Source of the DNA: Silvimonas sp.
Lineage (GTDB): Bacteria; Pseudomonadota; Gammaproteobacteria; Burkholderiales; Chitinibacteraceae
Assembly: GCA_030151005.1 (NCBI GenBank)
Contig: JASLES010000238.1
Location: 1-12,547, forward strand
DNA length: 12,547 nucleotides
Direction of reading: 5' to 3'
Under the pieces are notes generated by a model, which had not been told where the DNA came from, searched no databases, and saw only the letters and a list, made by a program, of their open reading frames with translations. This document shows, piece after piece, positions 6,072 through 12,433 of this stretch. The position numbers were made by a program, and so were the translations under genes. Within the stretch, counting starts at the first letter, position 1. Each line of letters starts with the position of its first letter.

Positions 6072-7094
6072 ATGTCGATTCAATCTGCACCGTGGGATCA
6101 CGGCGCTACGCTTTTCACCCTGGAAAACCGGCACGGTATGCGCGTGCTGATCACGGATATCGGCGCGTCGCTGGTGTCCTGGTTTACGCCAGATCGCGCC
6201 GGCAACATGGCAGATATTGTGCTGGGCCATCCGGATGCGGCAGGTTATCTGTCCGGCGCCGGCTTTTTTGGCAGCATTGCCGGCCGCTGGGCCAACCGCA
6301 TCAAGGGCGCCAGTTGCACCATCGATGGCAAACGCTACACGCTGGCAGCCAACGAAGGGGCCAATCTGTTGCATGGCGGCACTGCCGGTTTTCATACCCA
6401 ACGCTGGCAAGGGCAGATCCTGGGCGACACGCTGCAATTGCAATTGCACTCACCCGATGGCGCGGCCGGCTTTCCGGGTAACCTGCAAGTGTGGCTGGAT
6501 TACCATCTGGCCGACGATGGCACGCTGACGCTGACTTATGCCGCGCGCACCGATGCACCGACGCCGGTCAATCTGACCAATCACGCGTATTTCAACCTGG
6601 CCGGTGGTGGCAGTACAGGTATCCGTGAACATCAATTGCAGGTGCATGCCAGCAACGTATTGGCGATTGATGCCCAGTCCATTCCGGTCGGCGTCATGCC
6701 GGTAGAGGGCACGCCGTTTGACTTGCGCCAGCCCGCGCCGCTGGGTGAGCGCTTTACCGCTGCGCATCCGCAACTGACGATTGCCCGTGGTTTTGATCAT
6801 TGCTACGTGCCAGATGGCGAGGCCGGGACCCTGCGGGAAGTCGCCACCTTGTTCGACCCGTCCAGCGGGCGCGAACTGATCACCGCCACCACCGAGCGGG
6901 GCATTCAGGTGTATACCGGCAATTTTCTGGAAGGCACACAGGGTCGCCGGGCGTATCACGCGCATGACGGCGTTTGCCTGGAAACCCAGGCCTTCCCGGA
7001 TCAAATCAATATGCCATCTGCGGAAGACGTCATCCTGCGGCCAGGGCAGGTCTACCGGCAAATCACCACCTACCGTGCGCTGGTGCGGGGTTAA
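6072..7094 (+). CDS. galM: Aldose 1-epimerase (galactose mutarotase)
   Basis: This 340-residue cytoplasmic enzyme interconverts alpha and beta anomers of galactose and related aldoses. Catalytic and sugar-binding residues are in place: N75-R76 in GRWANRIKGA, H101 in NLLHGG, the catalytic acid H171 in VNLTNHAYFNLAG, D242 in GFDHCY and the catalytic base E304 in CLETQAFPDQIN. Length and positions match classical GalM proteins, and no signal peptide is present. The ATG at 6072 was chosen for its position relative to the family N-terminus and a GGGA 5 bases upstream. The frame is open further upstream, but that part overlaps yjjB and the palindrome and lacks family sequence. No other galactose genes are near, so it may serve general sugar use. 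It ends at a strong bidirectional terminator shared with yidC. What drives its transcription is unclear because of the hairpin just upstream. Confidence 0.95.
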   Translation: MSIQSAPWDHGATLFTLENRHGMRVLITDIGASLVSWFTPDRAGNMADIVLGHPDAAGYLSGAGFFGSIAGRWANRIKGASCTIDGKRYTLAANEGANLLHGGTAGFHTQRWQGQILGDTLQLQLHSPDGAAGFPGNLQVWLDYHLADDGTLTLTYAARTDAPTPVNLTNHAYFNLAGGGSTGIREHQLQVHASNVLAIDAQSIPVGVMPVEGTPFDLRQPAPLGERFTAAHPQLTIARGFDHCYVPDGEAGTLREVATLFDPSSGRELITATTERGIQVYTGNFLEGTQGRRAYHAHDGVCLETQAFPDQINMPSAEDVILRPGQVYRQITTYRALVRG

Positions 7095-7140
7095 GACCAG
7101 ACAGATATAGATATTGCATTTCGCGATAGCGGTTCAAAAC

Positions 7141-7170
7141 AAAACAGCCACCCCATGGGGTGGCTGTTTT
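7141..7170. terminator. Bidirectional terminator between galM and yidC
   Basis: AAAACAGCCACCC pairs perfectly with GGGTGGCTGTTTT (13 bp) around CATG. T7 follows on the plus strand, and a T-rich tract (TTTTGTTTTG) follows on the minus strand. It ends both the galM and the yidC transcripts. Confidence 0.93.
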
Positions 7171-7187
7171 TTTACCCTGCGCATCCG

Positions 7188-8846
7188 TCAGGCTGCGCTG
7201 GCTTTGTCTGCTTTGTTGATTGAGTGGGTGATGTACCACTGCTGCGTAATCGACAGCACGTTGTTCACAACCCAGTAAATCACCAGACCGGCCGGGAAGA
7301 AGAAGAAGAACACACTGAAAATCAGCGGCATGATCTTCATCATTTTGGCCTGCATGGGGTCCGGCGGCGGCGGCGAGAGCAGCGTTTGCACGTACATGGA
7401 CACCGTCATCAGCACCGGCAGCACGTAGTACGGATCTTTGACCGACAGATCGTGAATCCACAGAATCCACGGTGCCTGACGCAGTTCAACCGCGGCCAGC
7501 AGCGCCCAGTACAGCGAGATGAAGATCGGGATCTGCACCAGCATCGGCAGGCAGCCACCCAGCGGGTTGACCTTTTCGGTCTTGTACAGCTCCATCGTGG
7601 CCTGCTGGAACTTCATGCGGTCGTCGCCATGCTGCGCTTTCAACTTCTCAAGGCGCGGTGCCAGCTTGCGCATCTTGGCCATGGAGCGATAGCTCTTGGA
7701 AGCCAGCGGGTAGAACAGCGCCTTGATCAGCATGGTCAGGATAATGATGGACCAGCCCCAGTTGCCCACTACCTTGTGGATATGATCCAGCAGCCAGAAG
7801 ATCGGCTTGGAGAACACGGTGAAAATGCCGTAGTCCTTGATCAGATCAAAACCCGGTGCAATGTGGTCGATGATGGCGGTTTCTTGCGGACCGGCATACA
7901 GCTCAACGGTCACGTCTTTCTTGCCACCCGCCGGAATCGCCGGCAGATCGATGATTGCGCCCGCAGAGTACAAACCATCCGGCAGCTTTTTCAGCTCATA
8001 GCGGCAGGCTGCTGCACCACACGCAGAAGGCTGATCCAGCGGCGACATGATCCAGGCACTGGCAAAGTAATGCTGGATCATGGCAACCCAGCCGTCTTTC
8101 GCGCTTTGCGTATAGCTGGCTTCACCCTTGTCGATCTTGGAGAAGTCCACCTTCTGGAACTTGCCTTCTTCCGTATACACGGCCGGGCCAGTGAAGGTAT
8201 GTGCACCACCAAACATGCTCGGGCCGGTGCTCTGGTCCGCCGGCTTGCCATCACGCAGCAAGCGGAAATAAGCCGAAGTCGCCAGCGGCTTGGTGCTGCC
8301 GTTGGTGATGTCGTAACCCACGTTGATGACGTAGCTGCCACGGGTAAAGGTGTAAACCTTGGTCACCTTCACGCCATCCGGGCCGGTGGCGTCCAGACGT
8401 ACTTCCACCTTGTTCTGGCCATCCGCCAGGGCATACGCCGCCTGGGTGGCAGTGAACATGGTCTTGTGCGTCGGCATGCCGTTACCGATCAGGCCAGTTT
8501 GCGCCACATAGGTATGCGCGCCGCTATCTTGCAGCAGCGTGAACGGCTGGGAGGTGTCACCCTGGGCACCGTGCTTGAGCAATTGCAGCTGACGCAGGTC
8601 GCCACCGTTGGTGTCGATCTCGGCGGCAAAGAGGTCAGTGGTGACCTTGATGCGTTGGCCCTTGGCCAGCGCAGCGGCATCTTGCGGTGCAGCGCCGGCG
8701 GCGCCAGGCGCTGCAGCAGCGCCAGAAGCGGTCGCGGTTTGCGCGGTGGTCTGGGCTTGCGGATAGCGTTTGTCCATCCACTTCTGCCAGAAGAAGAGAA
8801 TGCCAAACGAAATCGCGATGAACAGAATCAGTCTGCGGGTATCCAT
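7188..8846 (-). CDS. yidC: Membrane protein insertase YidC
   Basis: This 552-residue inner-membrane insertase folds and inserts membrane proteins, alone or with SecYEG. It has the Gram-negative layout: an uncleaved first helix (about 5-22, LILFIAISFGILFFW), an Ala/Gln-rich linker (30-62), a large periplasmic beta domain (about 64-345) and the five-helix insertase core. Core landmarks are GNWGWSIIILTMLIKALFYP, the cytoplasmic coiled hairpin SMAKMRKLAPRLEKLKAQHG, KVNPLGGCLPMLVQIPIFIS, a proline-rich loop (SPPPPDPMQAKMM) and FFFFFPAGLVIYWVVNN. The residue aligning with the groove arginine of E. coli appears to be K375; a basic residue is kept. C276 and C281 in the periplasmic domain are close enough for a disulfide. 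It is the last gene of the rpmH-rnpA-yidD-yidC operon. Beyond it comes convergent galM rather than the usual mnmE. Confidence 0.97.
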   Translation of the reverse strand: MDTRRLILFIAISFGILFFWQKWMDKRYPQAQTTAQTATASGAAAAPGAAGAAPQDAAALAKGQRIKVTTDLFAAEIDTNGGDLRQLQLLKHGAQGDTSQPFTLLQDSGAHTYVAQTGLIGNGMPTHKTMFTATQAAYALADGQNKVEVRLDATGPDGVKVTKVYTFTRGSYVINVGYDITNGSTKPLATSAYFRLLRDGKPADQSTGPSMFGGAHTFTGPAVYTEEGKFQKVDFSKIDKGEASYTQSAKDGWVAMIQHYFASAWIMSPLDQPSACGAAACRYELKKLPDGLYSAGAIIDLPAIPAGGKKDVTVELYAGPQETAIIDHIAPGFDLIKDYGIFTVFSKPIFWLLDHIHKVVGNWGWSIIILTMLIKALFYPLASKSYRSMAKMRKLAPRLEKLKAQHGDDRMKFQQATMELYKTEKVNPLGGCLPMLVQIPIFISLYWALLAAVELRQAPWILWIHDLSVKDPYYVLPVLMTVSMYVQTLLSPPPPDPMQAKMMKIMPLIFSVFFFFFPAGLVIYWVVNNVLSITQQWYITHSINKADKASAA

Positions 8847-8858
8847 CGTGTACTCGAA

Positions 8859-8978
8859 TCACGGTCCGGTGCGGTGTTTATTGGCACTGCGCCGGCACCA
8901 GGTGCCTGTTACGGTGTAGCCAGGCCAGCGCACGGCGTGTGTCTGGAATGACTGCGTTTTTGCTGCAAACCCGTTCAT
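8859..8978 (-). CDS. Possible small ORF between yidD and yidC
   Basis: A 39-codon frame starts with ATG overlapping the yidD stop as ATGA (8975-8978) and ends 12 bases before the yidC start, so it fills the gap exactly. The product would be basic and hydrophilic, starting MNGFAAKTQSFQTHAVRW and ending SANKHRTGP. It has no recognised family, membrane helix or clear Shine-Dalgarno site. The gap also contains a perfect inverted repeat GGCACC-A-GGTGCC. The ATGA coupling and perfect fit are suggestive, but the codon content is unremarkable and this may be plain spacer. Confidence 0.3.
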   Translation of the reverse strand: MNGFAAKTQSFQTHAVRWPGYTVTGTWCRRSANKHRTGP

Positions 8979-9184
8979 GGAACAGGGTCGTGACCATGCC
9001 CACCCCACGGATGGCAACGGGCAAGACGGCGCATTGTAAGCCACCCGCCTTTCACCGCGCCATATCTGGTGACGGCTTCAATCGCATATTGTGAGCAACT
9101 GGGGGTGTAACGACAGCGCGCGCCCAGCAACGGACTCAGCGTGTAGCGGTAGATTTGCAGTAAAAGAATGATCAGACGGGACAT
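8975..9184 (-). CDS. yidD: Membrane protein insertion efficiency factor YidD
   Basis: This 69-residue protein of the YidD (DUF37) family is known to help the YidC/Sec insertion pathway, and it binds the inner face of the membrane through an N-terminal amphipathic helix (residues 1-18, IILLLQIYRYTLSPLLG). The diagnostic C24-RYTPS-C30-SQYA block is intact, followed by YGAVKGGWLTMRRLARCHPW with the third conserved cysteine C57 and the usual ending DPVP. The ATG at 9184 lies inside the end of rnpA (13-base overlap), the common arrangement in this operon. The stop overlaps the ATG of a possible 39-codon frame. In many relatives yidD abuts yidC directly, but here 128 bases separate them. Confidence 0.96.
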   Translation of the reverse strand: MSRLIILLLQIYRYTLSPLLGARCRYTPSCSQYAIEAVTRYGAVKGGWLTMRRLARCHPWGGHGHDPVP

Positions 9185-9537
9185 CTGCGGCGGATCCGGG
9201 CAAAGAGATCTTGCAGTTCTTCCCGCACGGCGACACGTTCTTTGCGGCCAAAGGCCTGGCGCGAACGCACCACCAGATCAAGCCCTGCCAGAGACTGGGC
9301 ATGCAGGCGGAAAGTTTCCCGGATTGTGCGCTTGATGTAATTGCGCACGACGGCCCGGTTGTCGGTCCGTTTGCCTACCACGAGGCCGAGCCGGGCCCGG
9401 GGCAGCGCGTTAGGACGGGCCAGCACCTGAAAATGCACATTGCTCACTGCATTGCGCAAACTAAAAACGGATGAAAATTCATCCGTTTTCAATAAGCGCT
9501 GAGCCCGCGTAAAGCGGTATCTTGCGGCGCCCGACAT
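9172..9537 (-). CDS. rnpA: RNase P protein component
   Basis: This 121-residue basic protein partners the RNase P RNA, whose gene is at the left edge of the window, to process pre-tRNA 5' ends. The family pattern is clear: RYRFTRAQRLLKTDEFSSVF at the N-terminus, a central VHFQVLARPN strand, LGLVVGKRTDNRAVVRN and YIKRTIRETFRL, with LDLVVRSRQAF near the C-terminus. In the RNR helix the second arginine of the classical motif is tyrosine (R65-N66-Y67-I-K69-R70). The ATG lies 21 bases after the rpmH stop and has only a weak ribosome site. The end overlaps yidD. Codons 17-25 contain a perfect 12-bp inverted repeat with a T5 tail in the transcribed direction, which may limit rnpA expression relative to rpmH. 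Confidence 0.97.
   Translation of the reverse strand: MSGAARYRFTRAQRLLKTDEFSSVFSLRNAVSNVHFQVLARPNALPRARLGLVVGKRTDNRAVVRNYIKRTIRETFRLHAQSLAGLDLVVRSRQAFGRKERVAVREELQDLFARIRRRCPV
9464..9489 (-). terminator. Terminator-like hairpin inside the start of rnpA
   Basis: AAAACGGATGAA and TTCATCCGTTTT form a perfect 12-bp inverted repeat with a two-base spacer (realistically an 11-bp stem with a four-base loop). In the direction of rnpA transcription the stem is followed by TTTTTAG. It covers codons 17-25 of rnpA, which encode the conserved LLKTDEFSSVF region, so part of the symmetry could be chance. If active, it would stop some transcripts after rpmH, giving more L34 than RnpA, with relief when ribosomes follow closely. 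Confidence 0.55.
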
Positions 9538-9558
9538 ACCGGACGCACCCGCTCAAAA

Positions 9559-9693
9559 TCAGGCGGACAGCTTGGCGCGGCCTTGAGCGCGACGAGCGCG
9601 CAGCACTGCGCGGCCACCACGGGTTGCCATGCGGGCGCGAAAGCCGTGATTGCGTTTGCGCTTGATAACGGAAGGCTGGAAAGTACGCTTCAT
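9559..9693 (-). CDS. rpmH: 50S ribosomal protein L34
   Basis: L34 is a 44-residue, very basic protein of the large ribosomal subunit. The sequence starts MKRTFQPSVIKRKRNHGF, continues RARMATRGGRAVLRARRAQG and ends RAKLSA, the standard L34 pattern at standard length. The ATG at 9693 has AGAGA about 8 bases upstream. It is the first gene of the rpmH-rnpA-yidD-yidC operon, behind a near-consensus promoter, and is divergent from dnaA as in most bacteria. Confidence 0.98.
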   Translation of the reverse strand: MKRTFQPSVIKRKRNHGFRARMATRGGRAVLRARRAQGRAKLSA

Positions 9694-9730
9694 GATGTAG
9701 TCTCTGCAAAAAAACTGGAGTAAACCATCA

Positions 9731-9759
9731 ATTACACAGTTAAGCCATTCAATTGTCAA
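9731..9759 (-). promoter_or_regulatory. rpmH operon promoter
   Basis: On the minus strand a perfect -35 TTGACA (9754-9759) and a -10 TGTAAT (9731-9736, one mismatch) are separated by exactly 17 bases. The predicted start is near 9724, about 30 bases before the rpmH ATG. The surrounding region is visibly AT-rich, and the -35 overlaps a weak DnaA-box-like word (TTGTCAACA, 9753-9761). Confidence 0.75.
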
Positions 9760-9789
9760 CACAAAAAGACAAACGCGCCCCAGGATGCC

Positions 9790-9798
9790 TGTGGATAA
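9790..9798 (-). promoter_or_regulatory. Perfect DnaA box
   Basis: TGTGGATAA is the reverse complement of the consensus DnaA box TTATCCACA, with no mismatch. It overlaps the candidate -35 of dnaA, the position expected for autorepression. It is the only perfect box in the rpmH-dnaA region. Two weaker ones have two mismatches each: CGATCCACA at 9826-9834 and GGTGGGTAA (reverse orientation) at 9908-9916. Confidence 0.8.
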
Positions 9799-9820
9799 GT
9801 CGCCCTGTTGAGCGTAGAAT
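9792..9820 (+). promoter_or_regulatory. Candidate dnaA promoter under a DnaA box
   Basis: TGGATA (9792-9797, two mismatches from TTGACA) and TAGAAT (9815-9820, one mismatch) are 17 bases apart. The -35 lies inside the perfect DnaA box, and a degenerate box (9826-9834) covers the predicted start near 9827. The leader to the dnaA ATG would be about 120 bases. The placement fits negative autoregulation by DnaA. Confidence 0.5.
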
Positions 9821-9825
9821 CCGGT

Positions 9826-9834
9826 CGATCCACA
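9826..9834 (+). promoter_or_regulatory. Degenerate DnaA box
   Basis: CGATCCACA matches TTATCCACA at seven of nine positions and lies at the predicted dnaA transcription start. It is weak on its own and is reported because of its position 36 bases from the perfect box. Confidence 0.35.
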
Positions 9835-9949
9835 AAAATCAGTCCGAACCAGGCTTTACCCAGGCAGGCTTACCCGCCGGCCACATTGCGCGGCGCGCTT
9901 TTGCTGCGGTGGGTAAACCAGATCGCAGGGCTTACAACTTAGAGTCGTC

Positions 9950-11371
9950 ATGTCCGCACTGGAAAACTGCTGGTCTCACTGCCTTACCGAACTGGAGTCC
10001 CGCCTTGGGGCAGACCAGTTCCGTATCTGGATCAAGCCTTTGGTGGCAGAGGTCAGCGGCGATAGTCTGAACCTGATCGTCCCCAACCAGATTTTCCTGC
10101 AGTTCATCCGCGACCGTTATCTGGGCGTGATTGAAGAATCTGCCAGCCCGTTTTTTGAAGGCGGCGTTGCAGCCATTGCACTCAAGGTGGGTAATGCGGC
10201 CCGCAAGGCCCCGGCGCCCTCTGTTGCGCCGGCCCGCCCCGCGCCGGCACCGGCTTCAAGCAACCAGCCCGCCAGTATCGCCACCATTCCCGCCCCCGCG
10301 CCCAGCGTGCGCCCGGCCCCGGCTATTCAAGGTGGGTCTACTCACCACGAAACCACGCGGCTGAACCCCGGTTTCACCTTTGAAACGCTGGTCACCGGTA
10401 AAGCCAACCAGTTGGCCCGCGCCGCCGCGCAGCAAGTGGCCGAGAACCCCGGTGTGAGCTACAACCCGCTGTTTGTGTACGGCGGCGTTGGTCTGGGCAA
10501 GACTCACTTGATCCAGGCGATTGGCAACGCAGTACATCAGCGCAATCCGGCCGCAAAAATCCGTTATATCCACGCCGAGAAATACGTGGCCGACGTGGTG
10601 CGCGCCTATCAGCACAAGTCGTTTGATGAGTTCAAACGCTATTACCACTCGCTTGATCTCTTGTTGATTGACGATATCCAGTTCTTTGTCGGCAAAGACA
10701 AGACGCAAGAAGAATTCTTCTATGCCTTCAACGCGCTGGTTGAAGGCCACAAGCAAATCATCATCACATCCGACCGTTACCCCAAGGAAATCGACGGCCT
10801 GCAAGACCGGCTGGTGTCGCGCTTCTCCTGGGGCCTGACCGTGGCCATTGAGCCGCCGGAACTGGAAATGCGCGTGGCGATTTTGATGATGAAAGCCGAG
10901 CGCGAGAACTTCAAACTGGACTCGACGGTGGCGTTCTTCATCGCCAAACATATCCGCTCCAACGTGCGGGAACTGGAAGGCGCGCTCAAGCGGGTGCTGG
11001 CGTATGCGCGCTTTACTAACCAGGCATTGACGCTGGAAGCGGCCAAAGAAGCACTGCGTGACATTCTGGCCTCCGGCAACCGCCAGATCACGGTGGAGAA
11101 CATCCAGAAAACCGTGGCGGACTTTTACAAGATCAAGGTCGCGGACATGCACTCCAAAAAGCGCACCCGTGACATCGCCCGGCCGCGCCAGATTGCCATG
11201 GCCCTGACCAAGGAACTGACGCCAATGTCTTTGCCGGCCATTGGCGATGCCTTTGGCGGGCGCGACCACACCACGGTGCTGCACGCCTGCCGCACCATTG
11301 AGACGCAACGCAGCGCGGATAGCGAGCTTTCGCATCAGTACAACGTGCTGTTGCAGATGCTGCGCAGTTAA
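9950..11371 (+). CDS. dnaA: Chromosomal replication initiator DnaA
   Basis: This 473-residue protein binds DnaA boxes, melts the origin, loads helicase and acts as a transcription factor. Domain I (about 1-80) begins LENCWSHCLTELE. Domain II (about 82-135) is a Pro/Ala-rich linker. Domain III is the AAA+ ATPase, with Walker A GGVGLGKTH (178-186, K184), Walker B LLLIDDIQF (D241, D242), sensor 1 ITSDRYPKE and the arginine-finger region DRLVSRFSWGL (R291). Domain IV (about 375-473) carries the DNA-binding signature FGGRDHTTVLHA. The ATG has a weak AGAG site 5 bases upstream, which may keep expression low. It is divergent from rpmH. Directly downstream is a terminator and then an opposing peroxidase gene, so dnaN does not follow, unlike in most bacteria. 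Confidence 0.98.
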   Translation: MSALENCWSHCLTELESRLGADQFRIWIKPLVAEVSGDSLNLIVPNQIFLQFIRDRYLGVIEESASPFFEGGVAAIALKVGNAARKAPAPSVAPARPAPAPASSNQPASIATIPAPAPSVRPAPAIQGGSTHHETTRLNPGFTFETLVTGKANQLARAAAQQVAENPGVSYNPLFVYGGVGLGKTHLIQAIGNAVHQRNPAAKIRYIHAEKYVADVVRAYQHKSFDEFKRYYHSLDLLLIDDIQFFVGKDKTQEEFFYAFNALVEGHKQIIITSDRYPKEIDGLQDRLVSRFSWGLTVAIEPPELEMRVAILMMKAERENFKLDSTVAFFIAKHIRSNVRELEGALKRVLAYARFTNQALTLEAAKEALRDILASGNRQITVENIQKTVADFYKIKVADMHSKKRTRDIARPRQIAMALTKELTPMSLPAIGDAFGGRDHTTVLHACRTIETQRSADSELSHQYNVLLQMLRS

Positions 11372-11400
11372 CCTGGCGGGTTTGCGCCAGCAGCGGCATA

Positions 11401-11433
11401 CGAAAAAGCCCGACGCTATGTCGGGCTTTTTCG
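11401..11433. terminator. Bidirectional terminator between dnaA and peroxidase gene
   Basis: A perfect 14-bp stem, CGAAAAAGCCCGAC with GTCGGGCTTTTTCG, surrounds the loop GCTAT. The stem ends in T5 read from either strand, so it can stop dnaA on the plus strand and the peroxidase operon on the minus strand. No DnaA boxes were seen in the 124-base gap 11372-11495. Confidence 0.93.
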
Positions 11434-11495
11434 TTGGGGAGCACGGTGTGGGCGGATTTGGCACGAAGTGACAATCCACCGTCGCCACTGTGGCG

Positions 11496-12431
11496 TTATT
11501 TGCCGCTAATCAGGCTCACCAGTTTTTCCCGGCTGGGCGCAAAGTACGCTGTGCCGGTCACCGCGCGGGTGTAGTTGAGCATGTGATCAACCCGGCCATC
11601 AAACGTGGGAGCGACCATGCGGGTGAGCATTTTTTCAAAGACATCCGGCGTGCGCCCGTAAGAGGCAAACAGCAAACCCCGGTCACCTGCGGGCGTGCCG
11701 TACGGTAAGGAATGCCGCAGCATTTCCAGTTCTTCGCCGTTTTCTTCAATCACCACCCGGGCTATGTGAGAAGTACGCGGCTTGTGCTCGTCGTCCATTT
11801 CCTCGTTGTGCGCCTTGGTCCGGCCCATGATGGCTTCTTGTTGCTTCACCGGCAGCTTGGTCCATTGCTCCAGCCGGTGGACATAGCGCTGCACGTGCAG
11901 ATAGCTGCCGCCAGCCCAGTCCGGGTCTTCTTCACCCACGACAGCCACGGCAATGCGCTCTTCATCTCCTTCCGGATTTTCTGTGCCGTCAACAAAACCG
12001 GTCAGATCGCGCAGGTCGCGGTAGCGGAAACCGTTGATCGATTCCACCACTTCAAACCAGTCGCCCAATTGCACGGCAAGGTGATCGGCAAATTCGAAAA
12101 TCAGGTCATAGCGCTCGCCGCGAATATGCAGCAGCAGGTCGCCATCTGTGGCCGGGGCGGGGTGGATGGCGCCGGCAATACGGGGAAACGGGCGCAAGGC
12201 GGCGGGTCTGCCGGTTTCAAAAATTTCTTGCCAGCAATCGCTGCCAATAGCTAACACCGCGCCGATGGCTGCTTCTTTGTGACCGGCGGCGAGGGTTTCA
12301 ATCCGTTCTGGTACGTGCCCCAACAAGGTTCGCAGGGCCGGGTCACCCCGCCGCCCCAAACGGCGACGCAGGGTGAGGAAAATTGCGTGAGAGGACGCAA
12401 CAGGCAAAATGCCGCGCTGTGGCGTAGGCAT
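11496..12431 (-). CDS. Dye-decolourising (DyP-type) heme peroxidase, B class
   Basis: This 311-residue heme peroxidase without a signal peptide is most like the cytoplasmic B-type DyP/YfeX group. The distal-side signature G145-F-V-D148-G149-TENP is intact, with D148 the expected acid-base residue. The proximal heme ligand is H222 in RTSHIARV, and the distal arginine is R239 in MLRHSLPYG. The C-terminal LLFASYGRTPDVFEKMLTRM is also typical. B-type DyPs oxidise dyes and phenolics with H2O2, and some act on porphyrins; the natural substrate here is unknown. The ATG at 12431 has a strong AAGGAG 10 bases upstream, located inside the end of the preceding esterase gene. The esterase stop is only two bases from this ATG, so the two are co-transcribed. 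Transcription ends at the hairpin shared with dnaA. Confidence 0.95.
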   Translation of the reverse strand: MPTPQRGILPVASSHAIFLTLRRRLGRRGDPALRTLLGHVPERIETLAAGHKEAAIGAVLAIGSDCWQEIFETGRPAALRPFPRIAGAIHPAPATDGDLLLHIRGERYDLIFEFADHLAVQLGDWFEVVESINGFRYRDLRDLTGFVDGTENPEGDEERIAVAVVGEEDPDWAGGSYLHVQRYVHRLEQWTKLPVKQQEAIMGRTKAHNEEMDDEHKPRTSHIARVVIEENGEELEMLRHSLPYGTPAGDRGLLFASYGRTPDVFEKMLTRMVAPTFDGRVDHMLNYTRAVTGTAYFAPSREKLVSLISGK

Positions 12432-12433
12432 AA

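Noticed and set aside
7224..8951. A 575-codon open frame on the plus strand, longer than yidC itself, antisense to yidC
   Set aside because: It is the mirror of yidC codons. Its translation is full of His, Gln and Arg, has no domain pattern and no ribosome site, and it spans the well-supported yidC gene.
9694..9949. Full replication origin (oriC) in the rpmH-dnaA gap
   Set aside because: Only one perfect and two weak DnaA boxes were found. The AT-rich stretch (about 9700-9765) coincides with the rpmH promoter. An origin cannot be excluded, but the sequence supports only promoter control.
10256..11488. A 410-codon open frame on the minus strand over dnaA and its terminator
   Set aside because: It runs antisense through the certain dnaA gene and through the terminator hairpin. 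The composition is typical of an antisense shadow in GC-rich DNA.
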